A stretch of DNA of 64,000 nucleotides from Microbotryum silenes-acaulis (taxonomy: Eukaryota > Basidiomycota > Microbotryomycetes > Microbotryales > Microbotryaceae), in NCBI GenBank assembly GCA_003665825.1, contig QPFY01000015.1, positions 434,001 to 498,000 on the forward strand. The letters run 5' to 3'. The notes under the pieces are model-generated. The model was given only the letters and a program-made list of their open reading frames with translations. It ran no database searches and was not told the DNA's origin. Position 1 is the stretch's first letter; every line of letters begins with the position of its first letter. Below, in pieces: positions 34,308 through 48,230 of the stretch. Made by a program: the position numbers and the translations under genes.

Positions 34308-36811
34308 ATGGATTCTCAGGAAGTCCGAGTCAGTCAAGATGGGTAGCATGTGCTTGGCTCAGTATATTCCGCGTACGCTGACACAAGCTACGAATATCAC
34401 CCAGGACGTCATTCAAGATCTTCGGTCTCTGACCGTCGACAACCTCAAACGAGTCATCAGGCTTTTCAACGACAAAGGTCTTTCGATTCATGGCCATCTT
34501 AGGCTAAGCGGCACCAAGGCCGATTTGGTACGCTACACCATCGCATTAATGGGCGGTGATGATCGTTTCCTGACCTATATCGGTGAACTTCCAATAACTA
34601 CCGCAGTTCTCGAGGCTCAGCCATGTCGTTCGGACCATCTATACAACCCAACGGGCCTCGTTCCCTTCGCTCGTCAACATCGTCTCAGACGTGTTACGGT
34701 CAGTCCCATCCCCCACCTCCGGACCGAGCTGCCCAAGGTAAGATCGCTGATGATGTTTTGCCGACGTGGTACTCGCAGGAATATCGGCTCTAGCCCAGCG
34801 AGTGCACGATACGCCGGGTACAACAGTCAATATGGCGCCGCGCCCGCGTACCGACCACCCGCTGCTCAGGACTACAGCGCCTCCACCTCGAATGGAGCTT
34901 CGCACCCGAACCAGGCACTGGCGTACAACCGACCGGATTCATACCACTTAAATGGCGTCCCTCGACCCGGGTACGCCGCCGCCAACCTCCACGGCCACGT
35001 CGCGGCGCAGGCGAGCACGTCGAACCCCGTCGTCGAGTTGATCAAGTTCCGCCCGAGTCCGTTTTACCGCATCGACAAGGCCTTGAGTCCTGTCACCCAC
35101 ATGCCTCGTGCGGGCCAGGGCGACCGCAAGAGCGTTGTCATCAATTTCGTCATTCCCGAACCGCAGAGGGCCTTGATCTTGGCTTCCAAGTGAGTCTGGT
35201 CAGGTCGTCGTGTACGCTCGAGCGGGTTTTAATTGGGGTTCTTGTTACGAGTGCAGGGCAGCGAACGCCAAGCCTTACCAAGTCCGACTGTATTGCACCA
35301 CCGAGGACCATTACAATCCCTCACGACCGACGAACCTGCAGCTGGCCGCGCCGATAGAGTTCCCCGGCGTATGCGAGATCAAGCTGAACCACACCAACAT
35401 CGTCGCCAACACCAAGGGAATCAAGAAGCAAGCCGGGACCGCACCACCCGTCGACCTCATGAAAGGCGGAGCGTTGTCATACCAGAGTGTGGGGGGCGTC
35501 AATAGACTGGAGATCGTCTACATCAATACCGACAAGCGGCATTCGGTTGTCGTCAACCTCGTCGAGGTCACCTCGATCGAAGATCTCGTCACGCGCGTGC
35601 GTGGCGGCACTTCGAGGTCCAAGGAAGATGTCGTCAAAAAGATCGTTGAGATGAACTCTGACCCCGATGTCGAAGCGAGTTCGTTCGGATTGTCCCTCAA
35701 GGACCCCTTGACGATGGCGCGGATATCGCTCCCGATTCGCTCATCGGTGTGCAACCACATCGCGTGCTTTGACGCCAAGGTGTTTTTCATGATCAATGAA
35801 CAAACGCCGTCATGGACGTGCCCGATCTGTAGCAAGGAACTCCGCGTCGAGGACCTCTTTGTGGATGGGTACCTACAGGACGTATTGAGGGGTTGTTCGT
35901 CCGACGTCGATCAAGTCTCGGTCGAACCGGATGGGTCATGGCATCTCATTGAGACGGAGGAGCATTCGACGAGGCAGTCGAGGGCCGGGTCGGTACACGC
36001 CAAGGCTGATCCCGATGGTCCGAATGGAAACGATGCGAAGGGGAAGGGACGGGCTGATGCTTCGTCATTGAGTATGACTTTGGAGGATTCGAGTGATGAT
36101 GAAGGCGGAGGAGGAAGAGGGGGAGCGAGGAAGGCCCCTCCAATGAATGGGGCCATGAGCGGCAGAGCCTCGGGCTCGGGCTCGGGGACGGGGACAAGTA
36201 CACCACGGGGCGGCAAGCGGATGGACACGATTGATCTCACCTTGTCGAGCGACGGCGAGGATGCACCCGTCGCACCACCTTCAAGAGCGCCACCACCAAC
36301 AACAACCGTCACGAATGGTCTTCCCGCTTCTCGAGCTCCTCTGTCGTTGCCTATTCGGCCTGGCTCTGCGACACCAGCTTATTCGGTTCCTCCTCCGAGA
36401 CCGCCATCTTCAAACTCTTCTTCGGGTGGGGCGAACGGGTCCAGCAGTATTGGTCATCAGCACCCGCATCAAGGCACCGCTCGTCCGCCGTTCGGTGGTC
36501 CCTCCTCTTTCTTTGATCGTTCAACGGCGCCTACACCCTCTTCAAGACTCATCAATCCCTTACCCCATTCCTCCTCTTCCAACTCGAACCCCTCGAGATC
36601 GACATCCACCTCGCACGTACCCGACTTCTCCACATCCGCTCAAAGCGTCCTTTCGAGACCTATGCCATGGGACGTCGAGAGGGAACGGGAGAGAGAAAGG
36701 CAGAGGAAGAGGGATGCGGCGGCTGAAGTGGCGTTGGAGGCGGCGAGGAAGAGGTTGAGGTACGAGGAGCATCGCTATGAGGATGATTATGCGGATGAAT
36801 TCAATTATTAG
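34308..36811 (+). CDS. SIZ1: Siz/PIAS-type SUMO E3 ligase
   Basis: Five exons: 34308-34328, 34405-34555, 34621-34737, 34799-35189, 35257-36811; 694 aa. It passes SUMO from Ubc9 to nuclear substrates. Domains: SAP (about 8-57: LTVDNLKRVI ... SGTKADLV), which binds DNA; a Pro/Tyr/Gln linker; PINIT (about 130-330, with KPYQVRLYCTTEDHYNP); and SP-RING at about 383-425 with CNHIACFDA and CPICSK, whose Cys392, His394, Cys397, Cys415 and Cys418 fit the zinc ligands. A SUMO-interacting motif, TIDLTLSSD, lies near 551, followed by a Ser/Pro-rich tail and a basic end. Exon 1 is only 21 nt (MDSQEVR); the alternative donor 6 bases earlier gives MDSQE. Introns 2 and 3 (65 and 61 nt) were chosen because together they restore one phase through the low-complexity linker. 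The SAP has an ~8-residue insert relative to the usual spacing. Confidence 0.88.
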
Positions 36812-37713
36812 AGGCTGGTGTAAGGGGAAGGGGACCTCGTGGGGGGGGGGGGGGGGGGGGGGGGGCGCTGCCGCTGTGGTTGATTTGAGGAAGGTTTGCG
36901 GAGGAGCCGTACGTAGTTCGGAAGGAAAGATGCCATCGGGTCCCATTGGGATGGCGTCTGTTGTTGTGCATCCCATTTCACTTGCATTTTGTTCGGGATC
37001 TTTGCGGAAATGAGGTTCTCTGCTTTCCCGTCCTAATACATAACTCTCCCGGACCATGAATAACTTTTGATGCCGAGCCGCGGGGGTGGAACTCCCAGGG
37101 AAATCCGTGTCGTTGAGATTCACGAACTTGCGAGTTGGTCACACGTACACGTAACTAAGAAAGATATGGAAGAGGCAGGGTTGTACCCGGAGTTTACGTC
37201 ACAGCGACGGAAAAGGCCGGGGCACCCAAACTCCCTCTGCTGGATGAGATTCCACGGGTGCACTCGGAACAAATCTCCGCGCGTCCCGTCGCATGGCGTC
37301 GTCGCCGCCCAGGCTCGCAGGCCGATTTTCGCGAACGCGCGCCATCGCCCGTCGCCTCGCAGCCGGTCGCGCAGGCTCTTCTCTCTCTTTCCCTCCACCT
37401 CTTCGTCACATCTCCCCCTCCATAGTGAGTACGATCGAGTTGGTTCATAACTTTGAATCGTCGGTGGGCCCTCGACGGTGTTGCTTTGTGCATGCATTGC
37501 TTTTTCGGAGGGTCCGCCGTTGTCCGCTTCGTCGCACAAAAACCGATCCGGCCTGGCGCTCCCCGGCTCTGGGCGAAGTTGCGACAGACCGCCCTGCTGG
37601 CTGTCGTGGCATCGTGTTCATTCGAGCGCTATCGCGACCCGCGCTAACCACGTCGCCTCGCTCCCCCTTTCCCTTCGCTCCATCGCCTCTTTCCCTGATC
37701 CAGATATACTAAA
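36812..37713. other. Intergenic with G25 tract; promoter of the ADP/ATP carrier
   Basis: The first 60 bases include a run of 25 G (36841-36865). From about 37380 the + strand becomes CT-rich up to the carrier's ATG. No gene recognised. Confidence 0.55.
36841..36865. repeat. G25 homopolymer
   Basis: Twenty-five consecutive G about 30 bases after the SUMO ligase stop codon. Confidence 0.9.
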
Positions 37714-39607
37714 ATGTCTGCCGGCAAGAAGTCCAAGACTCCGTAAGTTTTCGCGATCCTTTATCCTCATTCGCATATAGCATACACCCCGCGTGCTGTA
37801 CGCGGGCGGCGTTCTTTATCGTTCGGTCACCCTTCGTGCGATGTTCCGCATGCCTCCGTTGCGGCTGGATCCCGGCCAACCCCGACTTTTCCTAGACGCC
37901 GATCGCCCTGCCTCATTGTTGTATGATGCACGTACTGACTGGTCTTTTATTATGTTGGACTTGATTCTTACAGTCAGGAGTTTTTCCAAGATTTCATGAT
38001 GGGGTGAGTGACCATTCTCGTTCTGGGCCTGCCGCCACCAGCGAGTGACCCTCAGCCGGGGACACCGCGTACTCGGAGTAGTTTGCGTGCGAGGTGACGA
38101 CTTGCGCAGCCTCATCGTTGCGGAAGTCGTCACTGCATCGTAGAACCCCCAGGCTCGCTGGTGGTGGACGAAGTGTGTCACCAGTACCACGAATCTGACA
38201 TTGCCCTTGATTGTTGCGCTTGCAGTGGTGTCTCGTACGTTTCTACGCCGATCCGCGTCGCGCGATGAGCAAGATGCGGAGCCGATGCCGCATTCACGCC
38301 TCCGCCCGTCTTGCGGCGTCTCGCATTCGTCTAGCCGCGTTCTCATCATTTTGTGTGTTTCGACATTCACAGGGCCGCTGTCGCCAAGACCGCCGCTGCC
38401 CCCATTGAGCGAATCAAGCGTAAGTCACTACTCACAGTCAGCCGAAGAGTTTCCTGCACGGCCGGGAACCCTCGGTCTTGTCCGCGCCGAACGAGCATGG
38501 ACCGCACGAGGAACGGAGCGCTGACATGGCAGTTGCGTCGTTGTCTTCCAAAAATACAGTCTTGGTCCAGAACCAGGGTGAGATGCTCAAGTCGGGCCGC
38601 CTCGACACCCCTTACAAGGGTATCGTCGACTGCGCCAAGCGCACCTACGCCGATGAGGGTCTCGTCTCTTGTGAGTATCTCGCTGCTTCTGTAGTGGCTG
38701 CGGACTTGTGCGACCCTCGTCCCAGATCTCTGGGAGCGAGGGGCACGGCGTGCACCGGTCGTTGAGCTGTTGCTGACTGCCCTGTGCCTTCTTCATTTCG
38801 ACAGTCTGGCGAGGAAACACCGCCAACGTTATCCGTTACTTCCCTACCCAAGCCCTCAACTTGTGGGTCTTTTCCCATAGACTCTCCACGCGTGCTCACG
38901 GGCCAGTGAACTGATCCCTTTTTCTACCGGATGCTACCCACAGCGCCTTCAAGGACTACTACAAGTCCTTGTTCTCGTACGACCAAAAGAGGGACGGTTA
39001 CGCCATGTGGATGGTTGGTAACCTCGCCTCCGGTGGAGCCGCTGGTGCGACCTCGCTCTTGTTCGTCTACTCGCTCGACTACGCCCGAACCCGTCTCGCC
39101 GCCGACAACAAGTCGTCCAAGAAAGGCAGCACCGGCGAGCGCCAGTTCAACGGTCTCCTGGATGTCTACAAGAAGACGCTCGCTACGGACGGTATCGCCG
39201 GTCTCTACCGTGGCTTCCTCCCCTCCGTCGTCGGTATCGTCGTGTACCGTGGTCTCTACTTCGGCATGTACGACTCGCTCAAGCCCGTCGTGCTCACTGG
39301 TAACCTCAAGGGCTCTTTCCTCGCCTCGTTCTTGCTCGGTTGGGGTGTCACCACCGGTGCCGGTATCGCTTCGTACCCTCTCGATACGATCCGTCGTCGC
39401 ATGATGATGACCTCGGGCGAGAAGGTCCACTACAAGAACATGGTCGACGCTGGTGCGCAAATCATCAAGGCCGAGGGTGTCGCTTCGCTCTTCAAGGGTG
39501 CCGGAGCCAACATTCTCCGTGGTGTTGCCGGTGCCGGTGTCTTGTCCATGTACGACAAGCTCCAAGAGCTCCTCTTCGGCACGGTCTACTCTGCTGGATC
39601 CGGCTAA
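37714..39607 (+). CDS. AAC: Mitochondrial ADP/ATP carrier
   Basis: Seven exons: 37714-37742, 37974-38003, 38226-38234, 38373-38419, 38560-38670, 38805-38862, 38944-39607; 315 aa. It exchanges cytosolic ADP for matrix ATP across the inner mitochondrial membrane. It has the mitochondrial-carrier triple repeat of six helices, with [19 protein letters not shown] in repeat 1, [13 protein letters not shown] in repeat 2 and [12 protein letters not shown] in repeat 3; RRRMMM (245-250) is diagnostic for ADP/ATP carriers. Exon 3 is a 9-nt micro-exon (TGGTGTCTC) between the acceptor TTGCAG and donor GTACGT. Without it the conserved GGVSAA is lost. Long introns at the 5' end are common in highly expressed fungal genes. 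Confidence 0.97.
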
Positions 39608-40666
39608 ACGTCTTTCGAGTCGTAGTAGTACTAGTGTTTGGTTGCAAAACATCCTCCATAAGCCATGCCTTGTTCTTGCCCCCTCGTGTAACGTCTGCTA
39701 TCGCAACTGAAAGAGAGAGCTACACTGAGATCACACGCATCGAATGGAGACCGACCCCGTTGGTCGGACGAAGAACCAACACCAATTGCAGATAAGGGTT
39801 TGGGTTTGCACCCAGACATGAGGTTACTTTCTGGCCCGAGATGAATAATCGAGTTGAGACGGTGTCGACTACGGTGATCAAGAATGTGTGACAACCGTCT
39901 AGTTAGATGCCCTGCGAAGTTCTGGGACATCCCTGGAGATCCTTGGACATCCTTGGACATCCTTGGACATCCTAGGACACTCGGATGCGGAAGGTAGTAG
40001 CGCGCGCCCATTCCAGCGTTCGCCTCCCCCCGCCACACCACCTGAGAATTATCTCCTGTGACAACTTGTGAGTTCGCGATTCTTTTCCTTTTCGATTTTC
40101 TTCGACCTGGACCGGGGCTGGGGCTGGAGGAGGACACGGTGGCGGGACTTTGATCCGTGACTTCGATGGCCATCTATCCGCGTTCGATGCGACCAAGGCG
40201 TTCAGGCCGGGTGGGGGTTTTGGTGCGAAGCGAGTTCCCGGGCCTCTCTGTCGGCTCTCGACTTTTGGGGGAGGAAAGGCCGCTGCATTTCGAGACTCGA
40301 CCCGGTGGGATACGGTGTATCTACGGGGTGGCTACGGTCTTCTAGGAGCTGTCGCGTTGGTGCTCCGTGTATGCGTTAATCCCCGGATAGGTCCTCACGG
40401 GGATCAGTGACGACCACGGCGGTCATTGTGCGGTGCCACGTTGCCTCCCGCTCGATGGGGCGCGATTCCTGGCCGGGCCCAGCCAGCTTGCAGCCAAGCG
40501 GCCGCCCGTCCGCACCGCCTGTGTAGGCCAACGCCGGCTGCGAAATTTCTCTTTGGGCGCCTGAGCCAATTCGCATCGCGTTGCGTGCGCTAAATCCTGC
40601 CTTTCTCTTCCTCTCTCCTTCCCTCAAGCCCTATTCACTTAGCTACATCTTCATACATACATCAAC
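39608..40666. promoter_or_regulatory. Intergenic; TEF1 promoter
   Basis: Holds the carrier's 3' flank and the TEF1 promoter. A short tandem array lies at 39922-39980, and a CT-rich stretch precedes the TEF1 ATG (about 40595-40640). No other gene seen. Confidence 0.55.
39922..39980. repeat. 10-bp tandem array (CCTTGGACAT type)
   Basis: Three exact copies of CCTTGGACAT at 39941-39970, flanked on both sides by degenerate copies. Confidence 0.85.
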
Positions 40667-43025
<2,359 letters not shown>

Positions 43026-45046
43026 ACGTTGTCTTCGTCGTCGCCCTCGCTGGGCCTCGGTCCCCTCATCTCAAGCTCCGCCATACCCGCAAGGGCAAGG
43101 AGGAGGTGACCAGAGCCCTGGCTTCGTGTCGTCTGGTGCATGTTTTCTTTTCTCCATGGCTTCTCATTGGCCTGCTGCGCTTCGTTATCGTCACTTCGCC
43201 TCTCCGTTTCGGATAGCCCGACTCTTCTAGACGCCCCGTGTTCTCCTACCCCCTAATTAGGGGTCGTTTGTCTCCCCGAGTCTTTCTAGTAGTGTTTGGG
43301 CCCTTCTGAAATGTGAATCAGGTTGTTGTGCATGACATACTACAAGGAGCTCGACAGCGAGATTGTTACAAGATGTGACTGGCGGAGGGAGGCGCGCGCT
43401 GGAACGGACGCGCGCTACCTTTTTTTATGTTCTATATTTTTATTTTAATAATAGTCCTTGTATCGAGGCCTAGAAATCTTACCCATCGCACCTCAAGCCA
43501 ACAGTGAAGGACTCGCTCGATCTTGCAACAGAACTCACCCACCTATCTAGTACCCACTAAAAAAACACTTTGGGGGTGGTCATAGAGATACGAGGCGACG
43601 ACCCTCAGACCTCAGTGGACGCATGCAGTGCCGCAGTGGATCAACGCCCGTACTAGATCTCGTCCCGGTGCAGTGATCGGTTCCAAAGGTTCCGACGAGA
43701 ATTGGAGGAGGCGGGAAAGCTTTCAGATCGAGTGGAAATAGGAGAACACATAACTCGACCAGTCGACGCTCCAAGCGAGAGACGACCGGGCTTAGTACGA
43801 AGTCGGGAATCGAAGCGGGGTGTCAAAGGGGCCGGGAGACCGGGGAAAGAGCGATCCAACTTCAAGACGCTGAGCGAGCGGGCTGCCAGCACTGTAGCCG
43901 ACTGGAAAATGTGCCAGAGACTCGGGTGCGTTCGTGAGGCACACCAGGAAAGATGGGGACTGATTGTTGACGTGAGTGTTGTTCGGAGACGCGAGTTGTT
44001 CACCTACGGTGGATCCGGAGGGATCCCGGGGATTGAACTTGGCTTTCAAGCTGCCTCTGCATCAGTTGCTCTGCTAGTCAATTGTCCCTGCTACTGCATG
44101 ATCGGGGACAAGCTAAGCTGAGCCTCTTCGGACGAGTGAAGTCCGGACGATTGCCCCCCACTGACACTCTCACGTACCTGCTCCCACTCTGTCCCTTGCA
44201 CTGACCTGCAACCTGCAAATTTCTTCTCGAAGTGCAGGCGGTCTCTTAGATTCGACCAGTTCTGACGCGGTCATGATGACACTAATGCGAACGAGTTGAC
44301 TGGTGGAAGCGCTGCCAGCGTTGTCGCATTCGATTTTTTCAAGTGGGACAATGCGGAAGGGGAGGGCGGCGAGGAGAGATAGGGGCGACGTGCGATTGTT
44401 GAAAATTTCCTGTTCGGCGTTCATTGTCCTCTCGACTTTGTACTACTCCAGACGGATTCATCTAAGCACCACATACGAGATTTCCCGTAACCCTAATGGT
44501 CCAGTGCCTTCCAGGATGCCGATCTTCACTTTCGAAGCTTCCCGTTCGTTCCCAGTAACTGGCTCGAACGACCCGAGGGCGCTTGATTTAAATCGAAGTT
44601 AGACTCGAGCGCGAAAGAACATTCGACGCGCCGAGTGAGACATTCAGCAGATCTTTAGGGATCTGCTGTTCACGAGTGGGTCAGATGTTGCCGAGCGGCC
44701 GGTCTGAAGCTCTCTTTTCTAACGATACATTTTTTTTTTTCGACGATAGTGGGCATCAGAGACCCAAAGCTGAGGATGAACACCTCTCTTTGGTCTCATT
44801 TGAGTGAGAAGATCCAAACAAGGGTGTATAGATTTCAAGTGAGAACCGCTTATGGGACAGACAAAAGAAAGGGGAGCACAGAGAGTATCCGGAGGGAAGT
44901 GAAATTTGGGCCACAGAACAGGAAAAAGGAAAGCCGTCTACTGGGGAGAGAGAAAAAGGCGGCTAATCGGGTGGAGATCGCCTAGACACGTTGGAGGGAT
45001 GGGGATATGACAGGAAGCGTGGGTTGATTTTTACCGAACTCCCCGT
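43026..45046. other. 2-kb region between convergent genes, no gene recognised
   Basis: TEF1 and the MFS gene converge here. An AT-rich patch (43420-43456) lies in the TEF1 downstream region. Open frames at 43702-44121, 44303-44602 and 44749-44985 (+) lack domains, splice support and the local codon bias. An 8-bp hairpin, AGCAGATC/GATCTGCT, sits near 44648-44670. I see no tRNA. Confidence 0.5.
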
Positions 45047-47287
45047 TTACTTCTTGCGGTCAAGACTGCCGGGAAGGGCGTGTTGACGGATGGGGAGCAA
45101 TGCGAGCAAGGCCATGAACGCCGCGGCGGTGATGGCGATGAAGACGATGTGCATCGAGTGGTCGTACGCGTCGATCGCGAGGTGGCGCACGTCGTGGGGC
45201 AAGGTGCGGATGTAGTTGACGTCCGAACGGATCTTCTCGATCAAGTGGTGCGCGCCCTTGCCAACGATGCGGCGCTCAAGGTCGGCCTTGAGCGTGTTTT
45301 GGAAGATCGAGGTCGAAAGCGAGATACCGAGAACCGAGCCGGTCGCGCGGAAGAGGTAAGAGACACCGGTCGAGGCGGCCATGTCGGCAGGGGGGACGGC
45401 GGCAATCAAAGCGACCAAGGTGATGGTCTGTGAGAAGAAGCGAAAGTTTGGAAGAGGTCAGTCGATTGATTGAAGGGTCGGAGAAAGAAGTAGAAACTAA
45501 CGATGATGGCACCGTAAGCGACACCGGCGGGGCCCATCGAGACCCAGAAGATCCATTCGGCGGTATGCTGGGTCCAGAACGACATCAAAAGAGGGCCGAT
45601 GACGCCGAGGACACCGGCGGTGAGGAGCATGAGGCGGTAGTTACCCGTGCGGGCCATGTAGAGACCAGCGAGGAGCGAGGCGGTCGAGGCGAGCACGGCG
45701 TTGGGGATAAGGTACATACCCGCACGAGAGGTCGAGCGCTGCTGCACGGCCGAGAAGTAGAGCGGGACCTGGTAGATGATACCGAATTGGGCCATTGTCG
45801 CGAACCAGTTGGTGAGCGAGACGAATCCAGGGGTGCGCGAGAACAGGATGCGGGAGGCGAGCAGGGGTTCCTTGGCGACGAACTTCTCGACGACGACAAA
45901 TATGGCGAGAACGACGAGGCCGCCGATGATGGAGCCCCAGACGATGGGGGCGCTCCAGGGCTGCTCGTTACCACCGAGCGAGAGACCGACGAGGAGCAAG
46001 GCGACGGAAGCGACGAGCGAAAGCGAGCCGAGGAAATCGATGCGCTTGATCTTGGTGAGGATGTCGCCGGGGCCGGAGGGGATATCGACCTTCCAGAAGA
46101 CGATGATGAAGTGGATGACGCAGATGGGGACCTGGATCAGGAAAGCCCAACGCCAGCCGATCGTGTCACCGAGCAAGCCACCGACGGGGCCACCGATCGC
46201 GGCACCAAGAGCGTAGACGACGTTGCCGAGACCCTGGTAGACACCACGCTTCCTGAGCGGAATCAAGTCCGAGGTGACGATCGAGGACATGGTCGTGAGT
46301 CCACCACCACCGATACCGGCGAAGGCACGGGCGGCGATCAATTGAGGGTAGGTCTTGGAGAGACCACAGAAGAGCGAACCGAGGAGGAAGACGATCGAGG
46401 CGAAAAGCGTGGCCGGCTTACGGCCAAAGATGTCCGAGAATCGACCGTAGAGAGGCTGGAATGCGGTCTGGGTCATGAGATACGAGGTCCCGAGCCAAGC
46501 GATTGAGTTGGACACGCCAAACTCGGAGCCGATAACGGACAAGGTCGTGGCGACGATCTGTTGCGGAGCGGTAGTGGTGGAACCAAAGGGTCAGCGCTCC
46601 TGCCAAGCACGAGGTTCGGACGGAGCCTTGTCATTATCACCTACAGTACCACTATCAGAGACAAAAGAAATTGATCGAGTCGGAACGAATGTACCGTCAG
46701 CTCCTGATGTTCTCTCTCTCTTTCGGCACCTCCGCCCACGCGCAGCACCGAGGCGGAGACATGGGGCGGAGGCGGAGAAGAGACCCCACGGCGAGACTCA
46801 CTCGAGGGCGGACAAGAAGGTACCGACCCACATACCACCGAGGACGATAAAGAGATCGGCACGGAGAGGTTCCTCGGTGACCAAGACGCCAGCAGGTCCG
46901 CCGGCGGCGGGAGCGGCCTCGACGTCGTCCTGGGCTTCGGTGCCCGGGACTTGGAAGGCGGAGGCGTTGACATCACCGTGGATGACGGATTGGATGGCCG
47001 ACTCGGCGGCGACGCTGGTGTGGAGTGAAGGTAGGAGGTCAGTTACAGTATAATGGATTTCCGATGCGGCGAGACAGGACGGGGAACTGTCTCGGGTTGC
47101 GGAGCCGCTCTCGAGGCAAATCCTCTCGCTGGCTGCGGAGACCCGACCGGCCGACAGCACCGACGGGATGCCGCATCACCCACAGAAAACAGAGAGAGCA
47201 AGGAAGTGGAACGTACGCGTAGGCATCCGAAGTCGCAGTAGCGGCCTGGTTGCCGATCAAAGGCGTCGTCTCAGTTGCGGACGACAT
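45047..47287 (-). CDS. MFS transporter, DHA2 family (Vba/Fnx1-like)
   Basis: Five exons on the minus strand: 47217-47287, 46802-47014, 46645-46651, 45502-46557, 45047-45427; 575 aa. The N-terminus (MSSATETTPLIGNQ) is cytosolic with an acidic stretch. Fourteen hydrophobic segments are expected for DHA2; visible signatures are ALDGTIVATTLSVIG in helix 1, GRFSDIFGRKP in loop 2-3, GGGGLTTMSSIV and LRKRGVYQGL, and GGPVGGLLGD (motif C). Relatives include vacuolar basic amino-acid carriers (Vba, Fnx1) and drug:H+ antiporters, so the substrate is not certain. Exon 3 is a 7-nt micro-exon (TGGTACT) between acceptor CTGATAG and donor GTAGGT; it supplies the D-G-T of helix 1 and restores the frame, which no two-exon joining does. 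Confidence 0.9.
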
Positions 47288-48230
47288 TCTTGGAAATAAA
47301 GTTGAGTGTGGGTGCGAAGAGGGAGAAGGGATGGGGCGGAAGTTGCGGAAGTTGCGGAAAGCCGACAGCGGCGGCGGGCGCGGCGCAATTTCTCTCGAGC
47401 TCGACGACGTCACGCCTGCGCAACTTCCTGCATCGACTTCGTGAGCGCAGGCGCTGCTTCTCGCCCCCACTTGGACAAGTTTTAGCGCCCCGCCAGATAA
47501 GGGCGTTCGGCCGACCTTCCTCAGACCTTTGCCACTCTTGCGAATTCGAGTTGTGGCCAAGGGTCATGACCTTGCACTATGCCTTTGCACATCACAAACA
47601 AACTCCTGACTTACAGATCCTTCAAACGGGACAAACAAGGCAAAAAGATGGCAGCACTGCAAGTTTTCGCCGCTGTGTCAAAAGCTCGATCATCCCGCCG
47701 GGGCCCGACGGACGAGGTCGATGCGCAATCCCGTAGGCGCTAATCGCCCGTTCGATCAAAAGTGGTTCAAAGTCGGCAAGGAGTCGGTGATCTCTCTCCT
47801 TCACGAGGTCGGCTTCAAGGTGGGTGGTAAAGGATTTTCAGCTTCAGGAACCGATCTTAGTAGCCCTAGATCCGACGCCCCGTGCCTTTTCGACCCTTCA
47901 AGGTCCGAAAATTAGGGCCATTTCGCTTCACCCGAGCCCAAGCTCCAGCTCCAGCTCACAAGTTTCCTGAGTCGACGGCCGAGCCGGACGTCCCGATCCG
48001 TCGGGCGAGGCGTTCCAATAGCCGCCGCCGGGGTGGCAGGGACCGCGTTCGCTCCAAAAAATCTATACACTCTGTGGTAGAAAATTTGCAACCTGAAGAT
48101 AGTGGCATGGCGTCTTGTGAAGTGGTGTCACGATGTATGGTAGCATCATCCAAGCTACGCCCGGGCGAGGTGGGTGGAAACAAAATTGGGAGCGCGTCAC
48201 ATTAACCCAGAACAATTGACGTACTCGGGT
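47288..48230. other. Intergenic, no gene recognised
   Basis: Upstream of the MFS start (minus strand) and downstream of the F-box gene stop. Frames here are shadows without support. Confidence 0.5.

Noticed and set aside
43990..44070. Possible tRNA on the minus strand (GTTCAATCCCC)
   Set aside because: The flanking bases do not form T-stem or acceptor pairs.
43702..44985. Three open frames downstream of TEF1
   Set aside because: They lack domains, have random-like composition and do not show local codon bias.
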